DNA of 64,000 bases, taken from the NCBI GenBank assembly GCA_039881145.1, contig JAYKKI010000087.1, forward strand, positions 8,114,001 to 8,178,000. The letters are read 5' to 3'. The translations under genes were made by a program, and so were the position numbers. Positions 1 to 12,000 of this stretch are shown here, in pieces (position 1 is the stretch's first letter; each line of letters opens with the position of its first letter). The DNA comes from Druceiella hillmani (lineage: Eukaryota; Arthropoda; Insecta; Lepidoptera; Hepialidae). Below the pieces are notes generated by a model. That model was given only the letters and a program-made list of their open reading frames with translations, was not told the DNA's origin and did not search any database.

Positions 1-1190
1 TGTGGATCCAATCTTACCAGATCAACTAGTAGAAATGTACCTTATTTGTTTATTTTCTTCCACTTTTACAGTTACAAGTAATTTTTCAAAGTTATCACCT
101 CTCTTCGTTTCTCATAAAAACGATCACAAATAAAAAATTGAACAAAGTTTCAAAATACGTTCTTAAGTGAATTTAATATTTTGAATTATCAAACTGTTGA
201 TAAAAAACTAAAAATTTTAACTAATAAAAGTAGACGAAAAACAATTTTAATATAAACATTGCATATACGAGCTAGATAAGTCTTTATGCAGTGATAAAAA
301 CAGTAAAGCATTTATGACTACGTTATGAAAGAAAAAGGTAGGTGAATATTCCTATTTTTTTGGTTTTCGTGAAGCATCATAAAAATAGAGGTTGATAAAG
401 AAACCAACATCGAAAAAATTATAATTTGTATAAAAAGCAAAAGTTATGCACTTCTAAATTTAATGGTAAGGAGCAAGTAGAAATACCTCCTTGTCTCATT
501 TGCTCTTGTAGAATACAATGAGCACCATGATTCAGTATTATTGTGGTCTAATCGTTAAGTTTAAACAATTATACGAGTATTTTTATCTCGTAAATTTGAC
601 ATTTTTTAAGATTGTCAACAAAGTTTTTCTTCTCGCCAAGTTACCTACCACTTGTGATTTAGACATTACAATCCGGAATCCTAATATATACCTCCATTAG
701 GGTTCTGGATGGGGATTGGAGTTTCATTTTTTCTATAAACTGCGTAACAGTATGATACATACATACATATATATATCAGATTCGTTTGTTAGTTTAAAAC
801 TTTCTCGATATAAAATTTAACTACAACATAGTTTAAAGTAACCTTTTTTAAGGAATAATGCACTTAGTCGGTATAAATTCGGTACAATCAGTAAGCTCAC
901 TAGGAAGCAGTACCACCTATACACAAAAGTATATTTGGGCATATTCGCTTTTTATATTAAGATAGTATTTGAAACTAATTTCATTTTCGGAGAATTCTAA
1001 TTCGTTGCGAAAGTGAATACTCATATTTTAAATTTAAATTATCACAGAACAAATTTAGAGGTAGTTACATTTCTACTGTGAGGTTAATGAAAGTTTTCAA
1101 AACAAAGTTTGCCTCAATCATGAATATATTAAAAGTTTATATCGAAAGTGTTTCATTACGGTTGACTTTACAATAATTTGACTTACTGTG
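1..1190. other. AT-rich sequence without recognisable gene
   Basis: I read this stretch on both strands and found no coding domain, RNA gene or clear repeat. The open frames are short and have no family resemblance. It ends at the inverted repeat that starts near 1192. Confidence 0.5.
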
Positions 1191-1191
1191 A

Positions 1192-1289
1192 ACCTCTTAT
1201 TAAAGTTAAGTGACCCATTACTACCGATTACTACCATGTCTGTACACCTGTATAGACATGGTAGTAATCGGTAACTTAATTTTAACAAG
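1192..1289. repeat. Imperfect inverted repeat (hairpin)
   Basis: The core arms 1223-1241 and 1254-1272 are a perfect 19-bp inverted repeat around a 12-nt loop. Outside them the pairing continues imperfectly: 1192-1212 resembles the reverse complement of about 1271-1292, with about 10 extra bases in the left arm. The total arm is about 50 bp. It could be a fold-back MITE or a local inverted duplication. No terminal motif or target duplication is visible. Confidence 0.75.
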
Positions 1290-1384
1290 AGGTTTATTAA
1301 CGGTTTTTCAAAAAAAGTACTTTGAATATTTTGGACACACACATAAATGCCTTTATATGAATTGCCACGTGCACACGAATATCG

Positions 1385-1990
1385 TTATATAATATACAAT
1401 TAAATGGAAAGCACAGAATTGCATTCTTGTAAATTGCTATGAGCACAGATATATTGTGCTCATAGCAATTTACAAGGATGCAAAATGGAGGGTAATGAAA
1501 TGGGGACACAGAGGGATCTAGATATAAATTGTTATGGGCCTACAGAGATTGTTACACAGAAGGCAATTAAATGGGACACTTAAAATATATTTGTATGAAT
1601 TATTACGCGCACAAAGAGATTGTTAACTGAAGTTAATTAAATGAGACACATGTGTATTACTATGGGCATACAGAGATTATTAGACAGGGATTACACAGAG
1701 GAGGTCCCCATGTAAATTACTATGGACCCACATAGTTTGTTACTGAGGCACAGTTAGGTGTTTCAGCGTAAATTGGACACACATAGACTGTTATCCAAAG
1801 GACAATTAAATAGAGCACACAGAGCAGTATTCGTGTAAATTACCACTCGTACCCGCAAATGGTTACACAGAGGAAAATGATAAGGGACATATAGATATGT
1901 ATCCGTGTAAATTGCTATGAGAATACATAAATTTTCACAGAGTAAGCAATTAAATGGGACACACAGAGACGTCTCTACGTCTTTAGGTTA
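1385..1990 (+). repeat. Degenerate ~70-75 bp tandem repeat array
   Basis: About eight diverged units follow one another. Each has an AATTAAATGGGACAC-like block, then CACAGAGAT, then GTGTAAATTGCTATGGGCAC and again ACAGAG. The AATTAAATGGGACAC block recurs near 1391, 1487, 1565, 1635, 1803, 1873 and 1948, so the unit is about 70-75 bp. A matching inverted copy lies at about 7015-7135, beyond the Helitron-like remnant. It is a minisatellite or the internal repeat of a non-autonomous element. No coding function is suggested. Confidence 0.75.
1421..1481. repeat. 27-bp near-perfect hairpin within the tandem array
   Basis: Arms 1421-1447 and 1455-1481 are reverse complements with one mismatch in 27 bp, around a 7-nt AT loop. 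The arms contain the array's own GTAAATTGCTATGAGCAC block, so the array changes orientation for part of a unit here. This is a small inverted duplication rather than a separate element. Confidence 0.85.
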
Positions 1991-1999
1991 ACTGACGTC

Positions 2000-3030
2000 G
2001 CAAACTGAATATATGTCTTCTATGTTAACTCGTATATTGCATTCTTTTTTCCACTAGTGCGTTGCTGTATTACATTATACGTTAGCAATGTTTTAATGTA
2101 TTTTTTGTTCTAATGTTTATTTAAATTTATCACTGCTGTGAAAAGTATTTAGTGTTATTCAATCACCGAAAGCCTGCGGGTAGGATATATATGTGAATAT
2201 ATGGACGAAACGACGAGTAGGTTCATATAGATATACAGTTTTTTACTAAGTAGTGGAATGTTAGAATCGGAATAGAGTTAAAATAATAAATGTCTCCAGT
2301 CTAATGTAATCGCAATATCATTGTTTTAAGAAAATATTTTCTGAATATCAGTCGCTACTTTATTGTTTATATATGCGAAATAATGAAATTTACATTTTCG
2401 TGAATATTGTAAATAATTCCTCTCATGTTTCTCTATTTTCCAAAATTAATAAAATCCGAACTTTTATGATATTAACGTTAACGATATGGAACAATGATCT
2501 GTAAATTTCTTAATATTTGCGACATTTTCGACAAAATAAGATATTTATTCGAACGTTACAGATCCATAGTTAAAAGCGCAACAAACACGACTGATATTCA
2601 CTTCAGACATGCATATAAATTTATTTGTGAGTGGTGAATGACACGTATCTTCAGTTATCATTAAAACATTTGTAAATGCGTGATTTGTTACGAAATATTT
2701 ACAGCACGTGGTTTGACTCACACTTGATCGATTTATTTTATTCGATGATTTGGTACCACTTTTTGTGAATGTCTGGAACATGTTACACTGTGGCAAATAA
2801 ATAAAATCACGCTTACGAAAATAGTTTAAAAATTATTTTTTTATCTTTATTTTTCTACTGGCACTGCTTCTTTTATTTTTCAAGTTTATTGCTTTTAATT
2901 CAACAACAAATAAAGTAAACAACTTCTCTCGGGAGAGAACGGACGCTATATACTCAAAGATAAAGATCAAGTAAAAACTGTTTCTATGCTTGTTTTTAAT
3001 ATCATATTATATATCTATATGCAAAAGCAA
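2000..3030. other. AT-rich sequence without recognisable gene
   Basis: No domain, RNA gene or repeat was recognised. A minus-strand open frame of 83 codons (2545-2796) has no family resemblance and no splice or promoter context, so I do not call it a gene. Confidence 0.45.
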
Positions 3031-3031
3031 G

Positions 3032-3346
3032 TGTTACGCCTGTATTTTAATTCCTTCCATAGCTTGTATTGGATTTTTTATTACCTACATAAGTATCAAT
3101 GGATGTATGTTGTTACTTAGAATTTAATGGAAAGAAGATAGCGGTATATCGGATACAGAACGGATGCATGACAGCGGATTGGCGCGCATGAGAATACAAC
3201 GCTTATATAAGAATACTATTTGTGTAGCCTATTCATATACACATTATGTATTCTTCGAATCGATTTGAAGAATTAAAAACGGGTGTGGCTGTTCCTCGTT
3301 GACACGGTCAAGACTTGTTTGTGACGTCTAGTTGGTTCTTGTAACA
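3032..3346 (+). mobile_element. Possible solo LTR of an LTR retrotransposon
   Basis: The segment starts with TGTTAC and ends with GTAACA, the short inverted TG...CA termini expected of an LTR. It is 315 bp long, is richer in G+C than its surroundings, and holds a TATA-like box (CTTATATAAG near 3202) followed by an ATTAAAA polyadenylation-like signal near 3273. This order fits a U3-R-U5 structure. I cannot see a matching second LTR, a primer-binding site after the 3' end, or a clean 4-5 bp target duplication. It is therefore at best a solo LTR. The orientation is inferred from the TATA and poly(A) order. Confidence 0.4.
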
Positions 3347-3349
3347 GAA

Positions 3350-4140
3350 CGACAGTTTATCTAACGTATGAAATTTATTTGTTATAAATTTATAATTTTA
3401 TGCAATATTAAAGGATGATATGAGAAGTAAAAAATTAATGCAAGTACTTTTGCGGTTATTTATCTCAGAAAGCTTAAATCGATCATCCTCCTGGTGCAAA
3501 AAACTGACGATCTTCATAAACCGTAGTATGCGCTAAAATTTTGTATTTTTCAAATTTGTGACTACTTTTCTTGGCATTTTCACCAGTGCACTCTGTCTTC
3601 ATATTAATATTTATCAAATTTGCTTTGTAAGCACCGATTGCGATTTTTTAGCTTCGAAATAGTCAAGTTTCGAATTTGACCATTTCATATTGTTCCTTCC
3701 GCCACCTCAAGCGCCCGTGTACCGCAATTATGACGAAGTACACTCGAGACTATGATTTTATCTATCGAATGATACTATAATATTTTAACTCAATCTTGCT
3801 TCGTCGACCTTGTAACACCGGCGACAGTTTTCATAACCGTGTAACACCTGCTTTTTAAGAGACGTTAAACTTTTGAATTAAAAATAACAAATAAACTAAG
3901 TACAAAAAACTCGACAGCATAAAACACTGAAAAGAAGGTGTAAACATAATTCACACTCAAAATGTCTTTAAGCAATTACTCGTATGCAGCACATCGATAG
4001 ACATTCTATTGTTAAATCTAAACGTCACACTAAAGCTTAAAGATATTTGATAGCGCTAGTACAACTGGTTTTTGAAGTGAAAACTTCTTTAGCATCGCTG
4101 TAATTTGAAAAACGAATGCAGAATGTTGTCGCGGTTATCG
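3350..4140. other. Sequence between the LTR candidate and the Helitron remnant
   Basis: No coding domain is visible here. The upstream parts of a Helitron protein (Rep HUH nickase and helicase Walker A) would be expected in this direction, but I find neither. The remnant therefore appears 5'-truncated close to 4140. Confidence 0.4.
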
Positions 4141-4141
4141 A

Positions 4142-5281
4142 AAAAAAAAATTAATTATCAATGAAATCAGTATGATTGGAGCAGAGGTGTTGCCGCAAAT
4201 AGATTCAAGATTGAAACAAATTACCGGTAATTTTCAAGTGAATTTTGAAGGATTAGATATAATCTTGATCGGTGATCTACTTCAACTACCGCCGATTCGC
4301 GCTACTCCGATTTACAAGGAAATAAAACGACAAATAGCGGGGCCAACACTTTGGCGAGGGTTGAAATTCTTTGAACTGAGCGAAGTAATGCGACAGGCCA
4401 ATCGGACTTTCTCAACAATATTAACAAAAATTGGTGGTGGACAGCTCTTAGACGAGTACGAATTGCAATTAATTGAATCACGGTTCTACTCTGAAGAAGA
4501 GGTTGACAGAATTTGTCCCGACGGTATACGATTGTTTTTCGATAATCATTCAGTTGCTGTATATAATAATAAAGTTTTGAACTCCGCAGTCGAAAAAGTT
4601 ATTTCAGAAGCAACTGTTGTATATATAGGTTGCAATAATATTGAACAGCAAGCATCTATGAGTCAAAAGTTACACAAAATGTCAACGATTGATACAGGAG
4701 GTTTGCCTTATGAACTGACATTAGTAATCAACCAACCATATATCATAACAACTAATATCGACGTGTCAGATGGATTGACGAATAGTGACACGGGAAAATT
4801 AGTTTATATTGAATATAATGACAAAGAAGAAATAGGTCGTTTTTGGCTAGAACTCCCTGGTTTTCCTAAGACTGGCAAAAAAACCAGAAGAAAGGCCGCG
4901 GCATCAGTACAAAAGCACAATCTTTCTTCACTGGCAGTACCAATAGAGCGAAGAACATCGTCTGTACCATTAGTACTTAATAAAACAGTAATTGTAAAAC
5001 GTAACCATTTCCCACTAGTGTCTGCTTGTGCGATAACGATTCATAAGTCCCAGGGACGTACATTTGGTAAAATTGTATATGAATATGACAAATCACATGC
5101 TCAACAGCTCCTGTACGTCGCACTATCTCGAGTAATGTCGGTTGAGGGCCTATATATTGTTTCAAAAAAAAATGATAGAAAATTTTATCACGGTCGAAGA
5201 GCAACAGTATCCACAATTGAATTGCGAGCTGAATTTGAACGGTTGAGCTTGAATCGGCTAGAAACTGTTGAGAAACTATGA
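4142..5281 (+). pseudogene. Helitron/Helentron PIF1-type helicase, 5'-truncated
   Basis: This is the helicase half of a Helitron RepHel protein, which unwinds DNA during rolling-circle transposition. The frame is open from about 4142, although the first Met codon is at 4172. Visible motifs in order are Walker B (LIINEISM, normally D-E; here Asp is Asn), motif III GDLLQLPP, motif IV VMRQ, the ITIHKSQGRTF segment, and motif VI YVALSRV near the C-terminus. The Walker A loop and the Rep/HUH nickase domain are missing upstream, so the gene is truncated. The frame ends with TGA at 5279-5281, and an endonuclease domain follows at once in another frame. That order (helicase then EN) is the Helentron arrangement. 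A host PIF1 gene is unlikely, given the EN neighbour and the truncation. The protein cannot be active. Confidence 0.85.
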
Positions 5282-5309
5282 TATTATTTTATTAACACAA
5301 GGAAAGGAT

Positions 5310-6007
5310 TATAAGCTCAGTTTACGAGCTCATGCACAAGATCTTCAGCTTGACAGGATAGCATCGTCGTCGAATTTTCTTATTCTCTCCGAGACGTGGA
5401 TGAATGATGAAAACATAGTAATTTGTACACTATAGTTAAATATAAAAGGCCACATACGAAGGCCGATGGAGTTGCAATCTACCATAATTCGAATGACGGA
5501 GCCCGTGTTGCTACTCCACAAATGGAACTCAATACACAACAACTGGAATCATTATCAGTTCAGCTTTCTAAAGTGGGAGAAATATGTACATGTCAAGTCA
5601 AATTAGATAATAGTATTTCAGTATTAATTGTAGCTATCTACATTTCTCCCAACCAATCAATAAATGCAATTATTGAATTCATTCAAGAAAATTTAATTAA
5701 ATACACACCAGAAGTATCACGAATTCTTGAAAAAGATTACGATAAAATTCCGATGATTCTAAGTGGGGATTTTAATGTCAATTTTGCATCGGATACAGCG
5801 ATTCCATTGATTGAGTTTTTGGACGCCAAATTCAATTTGAAAATGTGCAGCAGTCGCATTGTATCAACAACAAGATCAAAAACAGTAATTGACGCAGTAT
5901 TCCAAAGATATATTGACAATATTAAGACCAAAGTATTTATTTCATACTTTAGTTACCATAAGCCTCTTCTATCATTTATCAAAAATGTAAGCTCTGAGTC
6001 TAAATAA
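5310..6007 (+). pseudogene. Helentron endonuclease (EEP/APE-like) domain, frameshifted
   Basis: This is an endonuclease-exonuclease-phosphatase domain, of the type Helentrons carry behind the helicase. The N-terminal part reads in the frame of 5310 (SLRAHAQDL, then FLILSETW with the metal-binding Glu) and stops at a TAG near 5435. Homology continues at about 5423 in a different frame with GVAIYHNSN, LSGDFNVNF (the GDFN catalytic motif), an IDAVF segment and SYHKPLLSF. The last motif is normally S-D-H, so the Asp has become Tyr. The frameshift and the lost Asp mean the domain is dead. It lies about 30 bp after the helicase stop and is out of frame with it. A stand-alone non-LTR endonuclease is less likely, because the helicase precedes it directly. 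Confidence 0.8.
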
Positions 6008-6009
6008 AC

Positions 6010-7010
6010 CTATGTAATATATACGAATAAAATGTAAAATAATTATCAAACTTTTTATCACTATGATCATAACTAAAACCTACAATTATCCTCTTCCCGA
6101 AATTTTACATTCATCTCATTATCCTGAAGCCAACATTTTTGTAGGTTTCACTTCTACCACGTGTGAATCGCACACAAGATTTTTTTTTTGAATTTTTTTA
6201 TCATTGTCTGGTTAATTTTTTTATCACTATTTAGTTTTCTAAATATTTTATTTAGTCTTCCGTTACACATGACTAACTTGAATAAATAGTATTTTATTTC
6301 ATAAAAAATTATATAAATAACCATACGTAAGTACGGATTATTATTTAACTGAACTAATCAAAACACTAATGGTGTTTTCGTTTCTTGTAATAAATAATTA
6401 TATAATCGCTTCACAAGGACAATTAATAAAATTAAAGAAGAAGAACAAGTTCTTCTCAAAATATTGATTTAACTAGGAAAAACGACTAGGACGTTATAAG
6501 ACTCGCTGTCGTTCAGCTAGTCTCAGCAAACGAATTGCGACGCGGAGAACAATTGAATTTAGCTTAAAGTCACATCTACTTGGAGCACGTGCCGCACAGG
6601 AATAGGCCCTGTACTTTGTAATCTATTGTACCGTACTCGTCGAGTGAATTCTTCTAGCCACGTGTAGTTGACGCGGGCGCTCACAGTTTAAGTTTATTAG
6701 ATGAGAGACGTAGGTCTCAAGTGTGATAAAGAAGGAAGATAATTTCGTCGTCTTTATTGAGAAATAAATACAAAAATATTATTAACTCAATTCATATATA
6801 ATTACATATATGGGAAATTACAAGCTTTATTCAATATATATTGTGAGTTTGTATTCCATAACGTATGTAGATAAGACTATATAAAACTACAGTACGTTGC
6901 AATAAATGTGAATAAATTATTATTCTTAATATAATTTATTGATTTAGTTAAAGTTGTATCAATTCGAAAAAAGAACATCGATCGCTCCAATTAAAAAGTT
7001 ATATCTAAAA
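6010..7010. other. Sequence downstream of the Helentron remnant
   Basis: No coding domain was found. The stretch contains a compact palindrome at 6439-6456 and a slightly G+C-richer patch at about 6530-6720 without recognised content. The 3' end of the Helentron should lie here, but I cannot place it. Confidence 0.4.
6439..6456. repeat. 8-bp stem palindrome, possible Helitron 3' hairpin
   Basis: AGAAGAAC and GTTCTTCT pair perfectly around a 2-nt loop. Helitrons and Helentrons end in a short hairpin near the 3' terminus, and this lies about 430 bp after the endonuclease stop. The terminal sequence that should follow is not evident, so the link is an inference. Confidence 0.3.
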
Positions 7011-7014
7011 AAAT

Positions 7015-7135
7015 AACCCCATTTAATTGCCCACTCTGTGTGGCCATAGTAATTTATACGGAGACATATCTTTGTTTGTCCCATTTTATTATCCACTACA
7101 TGATATCTTTTTGTCTCATTTAATTGCCATGGATA
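7015..7135 (-). repeat. Inverted copy of the 1.4-2.0 kb repeat unit
   Basis: Read on the minus strand, this holds the same blocks as the 1385-1990 array: CAATTAAATGAGAC, AAATGGGACAAACAAAGAT, GTATAAATTACTATGGCC, CACAGAG and again GCAATTAAATGGGG. It amounts to nearly two units in the opposite orientation. Open frames on both strands here are by-products of the repeat. Confidence 0.75.
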
Positions 7136-7139
7136 GTAC

Positions 7140-8968
7140 ATGCCGTACAAAAATATGTATATCGTTTAGTGATTTTATAAAATTATTTGTTAATGCAATG
7201 AACCAAATTATGAAAATTGTAAATTTCGGAAACTACAATATTCTATGAAAAACAATACTATTACTTTCAATATTTCTAGAGTGGATATACTGAACATCTC
7301 TATACAGATTTACTCAAGAGTCTAATATTCGGATCAAATTTCTGCGTACCTACGTTTCTACATATGAGTGCTTCATATACACTTACGATAATTTTAAACG
7401 TATGGAATGTTTGTAATAGTAGTTGTGTACTTGTATATCTCTTTATATTAATCGAAATGTCAAAATTTTATATTTAATCTGGAACTCAGTAGAATATTAC
7501 TTTCTGTTTCCACCCCAAATTCTTAACTTTCAAAACATTTAAACATTTGTTACAAAATTTAACTTGAATAAAATTATATAATATGCAAATAGCCTAAACT
7601 TCTAGACACTGGTATATTTCAATATCTCTTAATATATTCCAAAAAGTTAAAATTTTGTTATGTAGTCATTTTTCCTCTGACAATACTGAAATCGTTCATC
7701 TGTAGCGAAAAAAATGAAATTGCAAAACCTTGTCAAAAGCCAACACGACTAAATTAACATAAATTATATGATAGATACATCTTCAGAAATACTAAATATG
7801 ACCTTCAATAACTCTGATATCGTCAATTATTCTTAATGAATGCGACGTATGAACTATGGAAAAGATCAAAGCGAGAAGATCGACGTATGAAAAAAAATGG
7901 TGCTAGCGCAAAATGCTCTGGGTACCCTGGATTACTAAAGAATTATTCAATACAACTCGGCGTACAGAAGAGGGTTTAGAATAGTTGTTTATAGTCAGCA
8001 AAATAGCGGGAAACGGATCAAGAGGATTACAATAGTCTGTGAGTCTGTAACTCCAAACGAACACGAATCTCAGTCATGAGGCTAATAAAAAGAAGATAAA
8101 ATTGGACGTTCGAAAACTCAGTGGCGGATCGAATAAATGTTCCAGCACGATTATTATGAACTTACATTTAAAAAAATAATTTGTATCCCAGATATGACAA
8201 TAAACTCCTTTTATAAAAATAACATCCTTGCATAAAAATAATTAACTTGTGCCAAATTCAACACCATGTTTAGAAGATTCGACGAGTATTAGATTGCGAT
8301 CCAATATTAAGAAAATTGTGCTTGTACCAAAAAAACTGTACTTTATTGTTAAAATTCCTTGTAATTATTTCTTACTCGTGGCTTAGCTGATTAACCCTAT
8401 TAAAAGTAGCTTTAATACAAAATAAACACAGATTTATGTTATCTGAAAATAACAGACTGGATTTAATGTTTATTTACGCTTTCCTACTATTTATTAATAA
8501 AGGTTTCTTATCAATAAATGATATGAGATAATCTTTAAAATAAGCATATTCCATATAACGTTAAAGATTTAATTAAATAAAAATAAACGGAATTAATGTT
8601 CCCTAATTTAAACATTAACAAAGAAACAAAACTCAAATCCCTAGTTCATATAAGCCACGTTAAGGATGGACTAATGTAGTTTGTACCATTATATTATTAT
8701 ATTAGGAATGAATAAACAGAAAGACCTTCATAAAAGTAATAGTTATTTTGAAAAGTAGTGAGGAATCTGCGTCAAATTGCGTCATGAATTTGTAAATAGA
8801 CACCTTTTACTTTTCCGTATCCGTCTTATATTCTCTTCGTTACATTTATCGTCAGAATTTTAAAGGAAAATGTGCTAGTATTCTATGTATTGTATGACAT
8901 ACCGAGTATTGACATATGGTCCAAACCTGATGAGGGATAAGAAAGCTCTATGATATATTTGCTTCGGT

Positions 8969-8969
<1 letters not shown>
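7140..8969. other. AT-rich sequence without recognisable gene
   Basis: Nothing was recognised on either strand. A patch near 7860-8150 is richer in G+C but gives no readable domain. Confidence 0.45.

Positions 8970-9016
<47 letters not shown>
8970..9016. repeat. (TA)n microsatellite
   Basis: An uninterrupted run of about 23 TA dinucleotides. Confidence 0.98.
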
Positions 9017-9019
<3 letters not shown>

Positions 9020-12000
9020 ATATATTTACAAAATTAGACTTCTTTCTACAATATTGAAAACTACTTTATTCGGGTTTAAATACGAAGAAAATTGTAGGTT
9101 AGATGTTCATATGATAAAATATTTATACAAAGCAACGAAAATGTTGGTTTTAAGATGAAAACTAATTTAGAATTAAGATTTCAATATAATATTTCTCTGT
9201 TTTGAAATTATTATAAAAGTGTAAAAAGGTAAAGATAGTAAAAAAACCTATTGACAGACGTCTCACCCTCTAATACATATTTTAAATTGCAAATATTACG
9301 TTTAAGAGTATTTAATATATTTCAGTACTTTTCTTCTCTTTCATGAGCTCGACTCCAATTTAACAGACTAATACATTAACAGAGCTGAACTCCCATTTAA
9401 GAAAATAATAATAACACATTATACTCATATCTGTGGTCTAATTTTATATCAACTAATGCCCGCGTTCTGTAACACCTCATACTTTAGTCGATTGGCAAAG
9501 ATATGTCATCTTCCATAAAGAAGCTACCTAAAAATATAAGCACACTAAGATTAACTGTTTTATACCAGTTGTAAAGTAAGGTTCAAGTAAGGGACAAGTT
9601 AAGTACGCCGGAAAATTTAGTTTTCAAGCTACGAATAAAATATTTGGTTAGCAATTAATAAGTCCGGTTAGCTCACGGGATAGATATTTCCACTTATTTC
9701 CCAAAACATGAAGTCTGTATAATTGTAACATGATGGCATAACCTGGGATCTACTTTAATGAAGTTTTTAATTATTCTAAATTTTTTGTAAAGGTTTCCTG
9801 GACGAAGTTTATCGTAGAGATGGAAATTTCCTCCTTCTTATTTTTTAAACCAAAGCTTACCCGTGTCCTAATACAGTATATCGCATCAATAGTTATATAT
9901 TTATTGCAAATAACTACTAACTAAATAAATTAAAGCAAGAGCCTTCTGAATTATTTACTCAATAAAACTTAATTGCTAACTGCGTGAAATATCAAACGTC
10001 ACAATTTTCATATGCACTGCTCATACATTATAGAAATATCTAAGGAAAGATTTTAGAAAAAAAAAGAAAAGATTGGATTCGTGTACATTTTCAAAGCACG
10101 TATAATAATCGATGGGCAAAGACAATTTTTCAAACCTACAATCATAGACGGAGAACAAAATAGACCAAACAAGAATACACGATGACAAAATGAGACAGCG
10201 ATATGTACCTATGTCCTGAGTATTATATGAAATGAAACACTTTAATTCGTTTTTTGTCTGACTTGCGTATGCTTTTTATTTGTTTGCCACAGTTTGCAAT
10301 TTTGGTAGACAGTTTCGACTTGATTATTGTTCTTATTTTCTTTTTTTTAGTTTTAAAATGCATGTGGAATGTACATTGACTACATTTCTCTTGTTTTAAA
10401 GTTTGCGAATATTTTAGGTGACTTATTGTATTTTATGCTGAATATTTTAGATTGTAAGAGCCGATCGAAGTAGAAAGAAGAAAACATAACCTTTCATCCG
10501 TATGTTCTTTGTTGTTTATTTAAATAAATAGTAAAAATGTATGACAATTTACATGTATGACATTATTATCTATTCTAAGATGCAATACATTTTAGAAATC
10601 TATTTTCAGACTATATTATTTTATGTTTTGCCATATGTTTATATTTGCCATGACTACGTATCTGTCTCGGTTGGGTGTACGCATATATGGCTAGTTAATT
10701 TCATACTTGGTTCTAGTTTATAATAGACGACAAAAAGTTATGGTCCTAATGAACATTTTTGGTTTCGTTTTGTGTTTTTCGTATCATGTGTTATGTATTA
10801 AAAAAATAATTTTGATTTTAAAGAACTAAAATTTTAAAAATGCTGCTATTACTGTAGAAGTAAAAATTAAAAGAGGAAAGTATAAACGTTTTTCACCGTT
10901 TTAAAATAGTAACACATATACATGGTATTGACTCTAATTTTGGATTAATATTTCCTAATAAATTAGAGGCTGCATGATATGGAAGTATTCACTTTGTTAA
11001 ATAAAATTCTCATTCTGCTTTTAAATATGTTTTGGCAATAATAACTTTTTTGCCTTGTGTTACAACATGGTATGTTAATGAGAGTTTATACAGAATTTAA
11101 AATATTTCTGTAAATATTACTCTTATCCCAGTCGAGACTTCTTGTTCTCTACTTGTACCAGACTCCTTAAATGCATGAAATCTGGTGAAATCATACACAA
11201 AGAGTTAAACAAATTTGAGTGAACATGATATATGCATAGCTTGATTAATATTTAGATGTATTTGATAACTCTGACAATTATTAAGGACGTGAAACTGACA
11301 AATTAACAGATTCTGGTTTATATTTCATATTATTTTGGCGTACGTTTCATTAGAGCAATACACGAAGGATCTAATCGAACTTCAAAGAAAATACTTTTGG
11401 CAATATTATTTGGTAATGCAGACGGACTTCAATGTAATATATTTGGGTGTAAACAATCCATAGCTTGAAACACTTAAGAGAAAGGAATTAAGGGCCTTCC
11501 GAAACAGACCTAGCTTAAATTTTGTTGTCAACATTTAAATTGAAACAGAATGTGACACTTAACTTCAGTTGATTTGATTCTTTTTTATTTTCGAATGTTT
11601 CAATATAATTATTTCCTTGAATTTTAATCTATGTTAAACAAAAATACAGATTGCCAAAATTAACTTAATTACTAAATATTCAAGCTAATTTTTGCATTAT
11701 TTTTTTTTAAATTTGAGTTTAATAAAAAATTTATAAAAAAATGAATCGCTATATAATATTATTTAATTTAATCCATAAGTTAACTGAAATCTGCGGAGAT
11801 TATAACTTTTGTTTTTCTGTATTAGGAAACAAAATAAAAATTAAATTTTATAAATGGTTTTTAGGTTCAAAATTGAAAAGAAAATTTTAAAACTTTCTGT
11901 AAATTTTAGAAATTTTATTTATTCCAGACGTCAAACATGCTTACCATGTCTTTATTATATTCCTATAATTAACATATATGAAGTTAATATTGGACCATTG

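Noticed and set aside
1118..1392. Two overlapping opposite-strand frames with similar peptides
   Set aside because: The similarity is explained by the inverted repeat at 1192-1289, which reads alike on both strands.
1385..1990. CRISPR-like array
   Set aside because: The units are degenerate over their whole length, with no constant repeat and variable spacer, and the genome is eukaryotic.
2545..2796. 83-codon minus-strand open frame, looked at as a possible small secreted or zinc-binding protein
   Set aside because: Its Cys are not in a spacing that I recognise, there is no signal peptide, and nothing supports expression.
3032..3346. LTR of the copia remnant at 39.9-41.8 kb
   Set aside because: The two loci are 36 kb apart and share no visible sequence, and the copia remnant shows no LTR to compare.
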